Position numbers and translations under genes: made by a program
The notes under the pieces: model-generated
Seen by the model: only the letters and a program-made list of their open reading frames with translations
Told to the model about the DNA's origin: nothing
Databases searched by the model: none
From: Pinus tabuliformis
Lineage: Eukaryota > Streptophyta > Pinopsida > Pinales > Pinaceae
Assembly: GCA_031772625.1 (NCBI GenBank)
Contig: CM062804.1
Location: 1,017,270,514 to 1,017,334,513, forward strand
Length of the DNA: 64,000 bases
Reading direction: 5' to 3'
Shown: positions 46,054 to 56,639 of the stretch, piece after piece
Position numbering within the stretch: position 1 is the stretch's first letter
How the letters are laid out: each line of letters starts with the position of its first letter

Positions 46054-47103
46054 TGTCATGCGGAAAGAGTCGATTTTGGAGACAAAACCGACCTCCCTAG
46101 AAGCTAAGGCTTTCTAGTGACAAACAAGACAAATAAACACTACCTTTCTCTAAACATGCATTTAGAATACAAGTAATCAGGTGATTGTAACATACCTTTA
46201 GTCCAACGCTTTGTAGTAGTCCAACCTCGCCGATCCGGATGAGCTCCTCCTTCTCTTCGAAACCTGCATTCACTAACAAGCCAAAAGATTAAATAGCACC
46301 TGATAAACTTATAAAATAATACATATCCATCATACAGACCAAGGAGTATATGAAACAATTTATGAATAATAATCTGTTGAGAAAAATGAGTTCATTTGTA
46401 TTAAGTGGAAACAAAAGAAACCATTACAACCTGAGCCTTGGTGTTGTGCAGGTCCCTCCTAGGGTCCAGCAAGAGTTTTCTTTACTTTGATCAGCTCACC
46501 CACTTCCAAATAAGGCTAGGAAAGGATGGGAATCTCTCCTCTCAAGCTTTACAAGGGAGTCCTAATTCCAGCAGCATCTACCCTTAGGAATGTTCAGCTT
46601 TCAACCTCCCCTCCCTCTGGCCCAATGCCTGTATTTATAGTGCTCTAGAGGAAGTTAATCAGGTCCACCATCAATGGGATAAGCCCCTCTTTGGGTGGGA
46701 TAGCTCCCCTCTTGATGGGATAAGTTCCTCTTTCATAGGGATACATGAACCATCTGGAGGCGCTCCATACACGTCAAACAAGCTTCTAGAATGCTCTAGA
46801 AATGACCACAAGTAACTTTTTTGGAGTGAAACTTACGCCTTTTGACCTTTACAGGAGTACGCACCCTCCCCTTTACAGACAGAGCGTACAAGTACGCAGG
46901 TATTGTGAACTTGGGGTGCGTACACGCAGGTAAGGCTAAGAGAAACTGCGTACCCAGAGATATATATATTTTTAAAGACTTTCTCTCTTTCTTGGAGTTT
47001 GACATGGAGAGCAGAGGTATGAGACTTGCCAAGGAGGATAGTATGACAGTTGATGGAGCCATACTAACTGCAAATAGTCATGGTGACAAATTTTAGTGTA
47101 ACA
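46054..47103 (-). repeat. 3' LTR of T (1050 bp)
   Basis: Plus-strand ends TGTCATGCGG and TAGTGTAACA. On the minus strand a TATA box CTATAAATA (plus 46632-46640) would start transcripts into the R/U5 part. GTACGC repeats cluster at about 46856-46955. Confidence 0.95.
46632..46640 (-). promoter_or_regulatory. TATA box in the 3' LTR of T
   Basis: The minus strand reads CTATAAATA about 460 bp into the LTR. The same motif sits at 61001-61009 in the other LTR, where it would drive the element RNA. Confidence 0.7.
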
Positions 47104-47115
47104 GATTGCCCCCTA
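47104..47115 (-). other. Polypurine tract of T
   Basis: The minus strand reads TAGGGGGCAATC directly before the LTR start TGTTAC. Confidence 0.7.
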
Positions 47116-47489
47116 AAGTGTGAAGCTTGTAGTAGATTAGGGTTTCATATCATCTAGGAAGGGTGAAGTACTTTATCATTTCAAGGATTATCTTGTGGAG
47201 AGCCCAGTCGGAACCTGCAAGTATTCAACACAAAATACATATATAAGATCATATCATCGCTGAGGTAGGCATTCCCATACTCAGATTGAAAAATTTATCT
47301 AACAAACTAACTACTGCTCTGATACAGGAATGATTTTGCAGTACATCATAATCATAGACTTTGTGTAGACACAGTATGGACGCAGCCATCTGTTTATAGT
47401 TGGTATACTATAAAATGAATACAAAACTCCTCGCAGCATGGATGGTGGAAACTAGATCCAAGGTCTTCATTTCTACGTCCCGAACAGGT

Positions 47490-47830
47490 ACGATTCTATC
47501 CATGCGAATAAATGAGTTGATGTCGAACATGGTAGAAACCACTTGATTACCAGTCAATGATGTAAACTGTTAACAAGTGTGAGAGAGACCACCAGTGATG
47601 TCAATGGTTCTCAAAGTACCCAATACAATCCATGAGATGTGAATGAATTAGTTGATGTCGAACATTTCACGGAATCATTCGATCGAAAGTCAATGATGTA
47701 AACTGTCGTCAAAGGCGAGAAACCTGCCATTGATGCATGCAGACTTCAAGGTATTGACGATTTCTAGGTCATCTTTCTAGATAATGTGCTGATGTCGATA
47801 GAAAGCGATCCGTTGCAGGCAAGCCCACAA
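47490..47830. repeat. Three degenerate ~137-bp tandem units in the T 3' region
   Basis: GTTGATGTCGAACAT begins at about 47516 and 47651, and GCTGATGTCGATA at about 47788. The first two units also share GTCAATGATGTAAACTGT and a later CAGTGATG / CATTGATG segment ending in TCAAAGTA or TCAAGGTA. The third is partial. Confidence 0.75.
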
Positions 47831-48317
47831 CACGAAATCATAGATCAAGTTGAAGAAATATAGCTGTAAGGGCTGACTCAGGGATGGTCGAGATGGATGA
47901 CGGGTATTTTGAAGATGAATGGTTTATTTGCAGAGACCTCTTGAACACATAACGACACAACATATGGCTTGGTGACATTTGACCCAAAGTTAATACCCGG
48001 CTGAAGACTTTCAATGTGGTTTGATCAACTGTGAGGCAAAGGATTTCCCAACCCAGGTGAATGAAAAGTGTCGTGTTCAAGAGTGGTAATAAGGCTTCTT
48101 CTGAGACAAAGGATAACAAATAGGCTCATTTTTCTCTCTTTTCCCCCACCATTTCTGGCAAGTACCTCTTTATTTTTTACAAGCTTGAGGAGGATAACAT
48201 ATGCTTGATTATAAGCTCATCCTTCGGATGAGTCCAACTTAGTTTTGATTCGAACCCTAAGAAGGAGTGGTCCGTTCCTGTTTGTAATCGAACAGGTCCT
48301 TTACTGTGAAATTTTAA

Positions 48318-48711
48318 CGAGTCCAGTATAGGAGAAACTCGGCATTTTTCAATTTTAGAGAGTCTGAAAAAACTTAAGAAGACTCCAGGTTGAACTTTTT
48401 CGTAAATTTGTGTCTCCCAAGCCCGAAAAAGTATAAAATAATACTTGAGAGAACCGCTTGATCTTGCGACCAAGGAGTACTTTCATAATTAGTGTCTTTG
48501 ACTTTAAAAGTAAAAAGCGATCAAGGACACGTCGTTTTATTTCCAGTATCGAATTTGAAACGACAAAAATCCGGCAATCTTTTCGTGTTTTTACGGTCAG
48601 AAAAGGGCTATAAGAGGACCGTCTTTTAATTCCGTTTTAACGAGTGTAAAAGAAACGCTCGGCAATCTTTTCATGTTTTAGGAGTCAGAAAAGGGCTTAA
48701 AAGATGACTCT
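48318..48711. ncRNA. Array of three two-hairpin modules with compensatory stems
   Basis: Each module has a first hairpin, a linker starting CGGCA(A/T)T, and a second hairpin. Second-hairpin stems are GAGTCT/AGACTC (48360-48385), ACGGTC/GACCGT (48593-48622) and GAGTCA/TGACTC (48682-48710). Their loops share GAAAA-(GGG)-CT-TAA-AGA. First-hairpin stems are CGAGT/ACTCG (48318-48341), GTCGTTT/AAACGAC (48531-48564) and CGAGTGT/ACGCTCG (48641-48661). Stem sequences differ but pairing is kept. It could act as RNA in the element transcript (minus strand) or as dyad sites upstream of the antisense promoter. The function is unknown. Confidence 0.55.
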
Positions 48712-48876
48712 GATATTTTTGTTTGTGAAAAATGACAATTTTCCCTGAAAATCCTTTTATCCTGCACAAAAACCAACACATTACTCATACCTGTTTAAAG
48801 ATAGATAAAAATACTTGAAAAATACCTTTTCATGGTGGAAAATAAACAAATTTGACATTCATTTACTCAAAAAACC

Positions 48877-48885
48877 TATAAAAAG
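48877..48885 (+). promoter_or_regulatory. TATA box for the antisense gene in T
   Basis: TATAAAAAG on the plus strand, about 115 bp upstream of a good splice donor and about 450 bp upstream of the chosen ATG. It would give an internal promoter opposite to the retroelement transcript. Confidence 0.5.
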
Positions 48886-48991
48886 GGCTTTTACCATTTT
48901 ACTGTTGAGGAGAGAAAAGGGCTTTTGGCAAGAAACTTCCCGTGGACACTGCGGAGAATCCGACTGTCGAAATCGAACGCCGTCTCATCAG

Positions 48992-49318
48992 GTATTCTAC
49001 AACATCCTCCCTTGCATTTCCATCCGTTTAGAATTTGTTTTTAAGCTTTAGTTTTGTTTTTTGGAGGCCTTGGGGTTTTCAAGGTCCGCTTTTCGGTGTA
49101 CGCAGGTGCCCCATGGGTGACCTGCGTACCCCGACATTTTCTTAGTTGGGAAAATGCCGGGCGTACTCATTTCGCCTTAAGAGAACCTGCGTACATACGC
49201 CCTGTCTCTAAAGGCGGGCTGCGTACACCGCAGAATGGATTTTTAAACTCCAATTTCTCCAAAATCAACCAAAAACTTTCAATTTTATGGACTCTAACAG
49301 ATGTTTTATGGTGTGTAG
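48992..49318 (+). other. Predicted 5'UTR intron of the antisense gene
   Basis: The donor CAG|GTATTC follows 48991 and the acceptor GTGTGTAG ends at 49318, ten bases before the ATG. Length is 327 bp. It contains the GTACGC hairpin cluster. Splice sites are predicted by eye only. Confidence 0.45.
49098..49233. repeat. GTACGC inverted-repeat cluster
   Basis: A perfect 10-bp inverted repeat GTACGCAGGT/ACCTGCGTAC (49098-49107 and 49120-49129) encloses CCCATGGG. Then come CATTTTC/GAAAATG (about 49135 and 49150), GGGCGTA/TACGCCC (about 49159 and 49196) and CTGCG/CGCAG (about 49219-49233). Related hairpins occur in the T LTRs and the leader. Confidence 0.8.
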
Positions 49319-49328
49319 ATTGCCCACC

Positions 49329-50540
49329 ATGCTTGATTGGCGCGAGAGAGAACATGAAGATGTTGATTTGGCCGCGATTAATCATCAACCTTCCATTGAT
49401 GCTTTGAAGGCATGCGGTCTTTACAAATACTGGGCCATACCTGGCATGAGGGCCCAGGTGCGCTTTCTAGAGTGGCTGGTTGAAAGGTGGAACGTTCAGG
49501 ATCAGTGTTTCTACATTGGAGGGCACCAGCTCGAGATAGAGCCCTCAGATATTTACTTTCTCACCGATTTACCCAAGAGGGGCGAACAATTGACTCTGTC
49601 CGGGACTAGGCCGGGTGGCCAGTCCATTGCTAGCCTCCAGCTAGAGTGGTGTAATAACCAAAACCAGGATAAGGGGATAGAAATCAAAAAGATATCCCGA
49701 CCTGAACTTATGGTAATTGCCTTTACAGTTACCAGACTTTGCGGGGCTGCCGCTTTGCACATTGCCACTGGATCCCAGATGCAGATGGCGATTGATTGCT
49801 ATCAGGGCACCATTTTCAACTGGTGCGATGCTGTGTTGGCCAACTTAAAGGGCCAACTGACTAGGACCAAAAATAGACAGCTGAAGACTTTTGGTTATGG
49901 GCCTTTAGTTGTGAGTTTTGCCCTAGAGAGGGTTCCGATGCTGATCCCACAGCAACTCACCGTTGAGGTTAGGCCTCCCCGAGAGCCTAAGTTGATGCGA
50001 TGGGTTGCGGTGATGGCCCGTCATCCTGACGAGGGCACGGAGGTTGTCCGATTTAGACCGGAGTATTTTCACTAGTTAGAGAACCAGGTCTTCTCGATAC
50101 AGGATTTTCCGTATGCCAGAGTTGATTTTCGTGGAGATCCGGACATGATTCTTCCACCGGGAGAACAGTGGGATGACACAGGTACTTCATTTTCCACAAG
50201 TTTTTAAATTATCTATTTTTTTTTATTTTTATATCGTCTCAAAACTGACAGTGACAATTTTCAAAATGCAGATGTAGGCCCACAGCGTCCGGCCAATCTC
50301 CGGCCTTTCGAGAGAAGAGTACCAGTTGCACCAGCACCAGCCCCACAGGACGCGGCCGCAGAGACCCTAGCTGAGTTGGAACAAGGCCTAGAGCGTCTTA
50401 CGGCAGACATACCAGAGACGACTATAGATGATATTCCTATCAGACTTCAGCGCTATGTGGTCGCAGTCCCAGGACCTTTTAGGAGGTTCTTGTGTAGGGT
50501 AGCGCGTGCAGTGGTGTCGTATAGAGAGCACCACCAGTGA
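49329..50540 (+). pseudogene. Antisense, spliced plant-mobile-domain-like gene inside T
   Basis: Exon 49329-50181 plus exon 50272-50540 give 373 codons with one stop, TAG at 50073. The ATG at 49329 has a good context (CCCACCATGC) and follows a predicted acceptor. The protein starts MLDWREREHED. It contains YWAIPGMRAQVRFLEWLVER, then F-IGG-LEIEPSDIYFLTDLPKRG, a pattern like plant mobile domains (aminotransferase-like PMD). A Pro/Ala-rich segment near residue 305 precedes a basic C-terminus. It lies opposite to gag-pol, between the second RNase H and the 3' LTR. Antisense extra frames are known in some plant gypsy elements. Their function is unknown, possibly gene-silencing related (inference). 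No signal peptide or membrane segment is seen. Confidence 0.65.
50182..50271 (+). other. Predicted 90-bp intron of the antisense gene
   Basis: Donor CACAG|GTACTT and acceptor AAAATGCAG|ATG, with a T-rich interior. The intron is phase 1. Removing it joins two open frames without a stop. Reading on through it meets a frame change. Confidence 0.7.
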
Positions 50541-50735
50541 TTGGACGGTCACTTTTGTAGACACATGTGACATTTTGGTTTTTTGTACGTATCATGTTTG
50601 CCGATCATAAGGTGTTTTTCAACCTATGATCGAAGATAATGTATTTTTTGACACACTCCTATCTATATATATCATTATTACCGGCTTATCTTGTTAAACA
50701 TGTGTGATGAAATGTTTTTAAATTTACATGTATGA

Positions 50736-51155
50736 TTATCGCAAATGTCTGTCTAACATTCGAGAAGCAATTGCATCTGCTAATGTATTTAAAGACCTTG
50801 GAATATGCTGATATTCAATGTAATCAAATTCACGTTCCAAGAGACGCACTCTCAAAAATAACCTTAATAACACTGGATTTCTAATGGCATATACTCTATT
50901 AAGCTGTAATACAACGAGTTCAGAATCTAACCTCACTATCAAACTCCAAATCCCAAACAAAATAGATTCAGACAATAATTCAATCACTGCACTGTATTCT
51001 GCAATGTTGTTTGTTGTTTGACCGAGGCTCACCCCATGCATAGAAACTAACTCGTCAGAGGGCGAATAGATAACCCAAGCTGCGGAAGAGATATTCCGTG
51101 TACTACGACAAGCACCATCAGCGAATCCAATGTATGTTTGGAGAGGCATCGACAT
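50736..51155 (-). CDS. Second RNase H (plant/archaeal type) of T, downstream of integrase
   Basis: 139 codons from the ATG at 51155 (MSMPLQTYIGFADGAC) to the stop at 50736. Residues expected of a DEDD RNase H are all visible: D in FADGAC, E in NNIAEYSAVIELL, D in VRLDSELVVLQL, and D in NTLADAIA. It would degrade RNA in RNA-DNA hybrids during reverse transcription. The upstream in-frame part (to 51209) is hydrophobic and T-rich, and CAG lies just before the ATG, so a splice acceptor there is likely; I therefore start at 51155. In Tat elements as I recall them, this domain usually precedes integrase. Here it follows integrase in another frame. It has no internal stop. Confidence 0.8.
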   Translation of the reverse strand: MSMPLQTYIGFADGACRSTRNISSAAWVIYSPSDELVSMHGVSLGQTTNNIAEYSAVIELLSESILFGIWSLIVRLDSELVVLQLNRVYAIRNPVLLRLFLRVRLLEREFDYIEYQHIPRSLNTLADAIASRMLDRHLR

Positions 51156-54100
51156 CTGCAATATCAAGAGTAAAACCAAGATAAGCCAGAATAACGACAA
51201 AAAACACACTCTCTAAGCTAAGCATACTGTCTATACTAACAAACACACCAGCTAGAAAGAAAAATCTAACCTAACTAAATCTCCATACCCATCATTTAAG
51301 CATAATACCTATTTAAGTAAAGTCCATTTCTGGGTTTACCCAAAGAGTCCCCGTCAAAATCTACCAACTCATAGGCCCCTTTTGCTAGCTTTCGCTTGAC
51401 AATGTAGGGCCCATGCCACATAGGAACGAATTTTCCAGCACCTAATTTATCGTTAGCTTGATCATATAATAGCACTAGGTCTCCTTCCGAAAAATTTCGA
51501 GGGGTCACATTGCGATCATACTGAGCTTTCATCCGTTTTGCGTGAGTCTCGATTGCCAATGCAGCGTCACGTCGAGTCTCATCTAATTGAGATAAGTATA
51601 ATAGACGCTTCTCCTCTTCGGAAGTAGCTGGAAGTAATTCGACAGCCATTTGAAGTGACGGGATTTCACATTCAATGGGTAACACTGCTTCCAAACCATA
51701 AACTAGTTAGAAAGGAGTGAAATCTGTTGATGTTTTCACTGAGGTTCGGTACGCCCAAAGCGCGGAAAATAACATGTTGTGCCAATTCAACCGATGAATA
51801 CCAATTATTCGTCGGATCATGATAACTAAAACTTTGTTGATGGACTCAACCAGGCCATTGGCTTGTGGATAATAAGGAGTTGAGCTATCGTGACGCAAAC
51901 CAAGCTGGCCTGTAAGTTCTGTCATCATAACGTTTCGAAAATGGCGCCCATGGTCAGTGATTATCGCTTGTGGGACACCAAAACTAGCAATAATGTGATT
52001 GAATACGAAAATCGCAGCTGTCTTGTCGTCTGCCTCGAATGTAGGCATCGCCTCGGCCCACTTAGTAAAATAATCAACCGCAAGGATGATATACGCATGC
52101 CCCCCGGCCGAGTGAGGGTTACATGTAATAAAATCGATACCCCATTTAGCAAAAGGACCAATGACAATTATAGGGTGGAGAGGAGCAGGTGGTGTGCGCA
52201 TCTTGCGATCAAACACTTGACAGTTGTGGCATTTCCGGACCGCAATCATACAGTCTTTAAATAAGGACGGCCAGAAGTAGCCAGCGCGCAATATCTTTTG
52301 GGCTGTGGCATACCCAGACATATGACCGCCACACGCTCCAGAGTGACAGTCATTCAAAACCCTCTCAGCTTCCTCGTGAGCTAAGCAACGTCGAAAAACC
52401 AAGTCCGCCCCACGGCGATAAAGAGTACCTCCAATAATTTTGTATTGTTGGGACTGAATCGAATTTTCCGACGTTCCGACTTTGAAACTTCGGGCCGAAA
52501 GGATTGGGTCTGGAGATAGACAATTATATCTCCATACCACGGATCTAAAGTGCTGATGAGAAACAAAGATTCGTCTGCAATGGGCTCCTCTGCCACAGTT
52601 TCTGTGTCAGCACATGGGAAGTCACACATCAACTCTGCAAAAACTAAAGATTTCTTAGACCTAGATTTTTCAAATTCCAAGTCGAACTCTTGCAGGATAA
52701 CCATCCATTTAGAGTACTTGCCCCCTAGCAATTGTTTAGTCAAAATGTAGATCATATGGTTGCAATCCGAAATGACTGTAGTTTTACGGAGAAGAATGTA
52801 GTGACGAAATCGTTGGACAGCTTGAACGGCTGCCAAGGCCAATTTCTCCACATGTGAATATTTGAGCTCAGTGGGATTTAACGTCCGACTAAGATAATAG
52901 ATCACATGTTCCGTTCCGAATTCATCTTCCTGTACTAGGACCATTCCAATGGTGGAATGAGCGGCGACGAGGTACAAAAAGTAATCCTGGTTGTAGTTGG
53001 GAGGATGCAGCAACGGTGCATGTGTCAACGCGTGCTTAAGCGCATCAAAAGATTTCTGAGCTATCTCATCCCAAGAAAATTGAGCGTTTTGTTTCAACAA
53101 CCGGGTAAAACCCTTGGTAATCTCGGCGTAGTTAGGAATGAATCGGCGTAAAAAGTTTGCTTTCCCCTGAAAACTTTGGAGTTGGCGAAGACTCGAAGGA
53201 GGAGGCAATTTGATGATAGCTTCTACCTTCGAGGGATTGACGCGGATGCCGGCTTTTGAAACTACAAATCCCAGCAATCGTCCCACTTCTATGCAGAAGA
53301 CACATTTGTGTGGGTTCACCCGTATACGATAATGCCTACACCTCATGAAAATTGCTCGTAAATAGACAAGGTGATCAGCTCGATGTAAGGAGTGAGCGGG
53401 AAAATCATCAAGATACGGTTGCACAATGTGTTTGATGTCATGAAACGCATAAGACATCGCCCTTTGAAAAGTGGCTCCGGCATTCTTAAGCCCAAAAGGT
53501 AATTTGCAATAAGCAAATGTCCCCCATGGACAAATGAAAGCCGTTTTTGGTTGATCGGCAGGTAGAATATTGATTTGGTTGTAACCGGAAAAACCGTCCA
53601 TAAAGGAAAATATGTCACTGCCGGCACAATCATCAATTATTTGATCGATATAGGGTGTTGGATAGTTGTCCTTGGGACAAGCACGATTAATATCCCTATA
53701 GTCGATACATATTCTTATTGTTCCCTGTTTTTTGTTAACCGGAACAATATTCGATACCCAATCCGTTAACGGGATCGGATAAATGAAACCTGCTTTCAAC
53801 AGCTTCTCAACTTCTGCTTTAATCGCAGCCGCTTTTCGTGGGTGAATCTGACGCAAACGTTGCCGGACGGGTTTAGCGTCCGGGTAAGTCTTGATCTCAT
53901 GGACAACAATGGCGGGATCAATTCCTGGCATTTCCTCGTAAGACCAGGCAAACACGTCGCGGAATTCTTGAAATAGGGCCTTGTATGTTTGAATTTCGTT
54001 ATCTGAACATGAGGCACCTATATGAATGTGCTCAACAATTCCGGGCTTGACTGAAATGTCAATGGGAATAGTGCGAGAAATGTTTCCCAAATTCAGCTCT

Positions 54101-56639
54101 GAATCAGGATGTTTCATTGGACTCTGAGCTTTTTTGACATATTCAGCTGTAAAGATTGATGAGAAATCGTTTTCAAAACGATCATCCTCAGGTAAGAATG
54201 AAGATCTATGATGGAGATCTTCCCATGGTAAATCGTCTACGCACAGGACTTCACAAAGTTGTTCGTCAGATGACACAACTTCGGGAAATGTTATTAACTC
54301 CGAGGTTGACGCGAAAAGGGATTCCTGACGGACCACATTCATTTGGTTGATATTGGTTGAACTCGGGTCGGTAAAAGACTGCACGGCTTCATAAGCAATT
54401 TCATATGGACTCAAAGGCATTGCATCACCAAATGAGTCTATCTCAGATTCAGAAGGAACGATCCAAGGATCGTCATAAATAATGGTGTCTGAAGTAATCA
54501 TATGAATAGATGCAAACGAAGACACGGCGTTGATTGGAGGAAAAGGAAAAGTTCCCAGTAAACCGGCATCTTTAACTAATCCTATGCCAACATCTTTGTA
54601 AGGGATAGTCGTTTTACCGACATGCTGGATACTCTCTGAAGAGGCTGGGTCGGATGAAAAGTAAGCCAGCTGGTCTATGGTTACGATCTTGCCATTATGT
54701 GGAAATTTTATTACTCTGAAGACTGATGAAACGACCGCTGTCATAGCGTAAGACCAACTTCGACCCAAGAGAAGGTTGTAGTCCAGAGGGGCATCAACCA
54801 CCTCCACATCTAGACTAATGGTTTTTCCTTCAACCCCTATAGGCAAATCCTATAGAATGCCAAACGGATGGAACCCACGGCCATCAAAGGCCTTAAGAAT
54901 TGTCGGGGATTGGTTTAGTGAAGGAGAACCAAGCGATCTCCAACACTGTATCGACATAATACACGTGGAAGCTCCCTCATCAATTACAGTCCGATGAATA
55001 GGCCTGTTTTTGACTATCACTGGGATCTGGAAAGCCATCTGATGAGGCAAACGCGGTGTACTATTTTCTAGATCAAAGATTATTAGGTTCGGGTCCTGAA
55101 CATCAATAGCTCCTATAGCCGACAAAAGTAATTTTCGCTGTGCTGGGCATGATTGCAGCACTTCTAAAGGCGACATTGATGAGGGTGAAACAGCTAAATC
55201 CTCAACAATGTTGTAATTCTGGGCCGCTCTCGCATGTGGATTGAAAGCAGACCTTCGAAGTACACCCTTGGCGGGCAGTTTGATTACTAAGTCAGGGTTA
55301 GGTTTCTCGATCTGTAGTGGATCGGAATCGGGAACTGAGGTTGATGGATTTGAATGAGAAGATTCTGCTTCTTTCGATCCATCAACAGGACTTTTACTAC
55401 CATAATCTTGCGATCGAGTCACAATCCTTACATGAGACATCATCAATATGGGTTCTTCACTGGCACTCGAGGAAGAACCTATCATCTTACTCTCTTGCTT
55501 TGGAAATGGATCTTTCAAAACAACAGGAGTTGGAGAACCCTTGATGATTTTCACAACCTCGGCCCGATGAGGGAAATCTCTTGTAAAATGATCCTCTTCA
55601 CAAATAAGACAAGGATATCGAGGTTTGTGCTTTTCGTCATTGGTTTCTGACTTTTCTATTTTCTCCTTTGGAGTCTTGTCTGCCTTACTCTTCTTCTTAC
55701 CTTTCTTCTTCCCACCGTTTTTTGATTTAGCCGTAGATGACTCTACAGCGTGGATATCAGCGGAAATTTCAGGAGAAGACTCTCCTGTCGGGGAATCTGG
55801 TAAGGTTATAATGGGCGAAGAATTCTTTGAAGACTTCTTCTTGCTTTTAGTATTTACCGTACCAATCATGCCATCAGCAACATGAGATCCCGAAGGAGCA
55901 GCAGCGATTTGATTTGACTTTGGAAGATCTGGGATCTTTTCGTGTAACGTACCCGACTGAGTGTAAACTAAGTCAAGGTACTGCGCTTGAGCAATCACTT
56001 GCTCCTCAGTAACTACTCCGGCCTTAGCTACGTCTTCAGTAATCTTCGGTAATAATGATTTAACAAACCATTCAGTTAAGATTTGGTTCGGGATAAAAAC
56101 TTTCACTAATCGCCTTCGACGTCTCCATTCATGTATATGATCGGAAATATAAGTGGACATCGACTATTTTAATGAAGTTAGTAGCTCCGTGCCATTATCA
56201 TATCTGACCGGCAACTGAAAATGAGTTAGGAACGAGGTAGCTAACTGACTAAAATTGTAAAAAGAGGCCCGTGGTAACTCAATGTACCACTTGGCCGCGA
56301 GACCAATGAGCGTACGCTGGAAAAGACGTAAGCAGATCGAATCATCTGAGATGGAATTTGAAGCACACCAGAGGTGGTAAGTCATCACATGATTTGACGG
56401 ATCCTCTCCAGACTTACCCTCAAACTTGGGAATGTCACTGGTCAACTTATTTGGCATTGGCGGCCAAAACGGAAGATAATTTATTGGATCGTTCGTTAGG
56501 CACGACAAGTCTGGTAAATCCAAAGTTGCGATAAACGACAATTGCCGATTAGGATCCCTAAAACTCTGGGTCACAAGACCAGTCCCAGGAGGAGGATATC
56601 CAGGATAACTTGGAATAGGAATCGCATTCGGGATATTGT

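Noticed and set aside
46097-46358. Short frames duplicated at 60465-60726
   Set aside because: Again LTR copies of T with no protein features.
46796-47062. Identical 88-codon minus-strand frame found at 46796-47062 and 61165-61431 as a conserved gene
   Set aside because: Both copies lie inside the LTRs of T, so identity reflects LTR duplication, not coding selection. The frame overlaps the GTACGC cluster and shows no domain.
51890-52264. 124-codon plus-strand frame
   Set aside because: Shadow of the T integrase.
52455-52475. Programmed frameshift between RNase H and integrase of T
   Set aside because: Elements of this type normally encode one polyprotein here, and no slippery site or downstream structure is evident.
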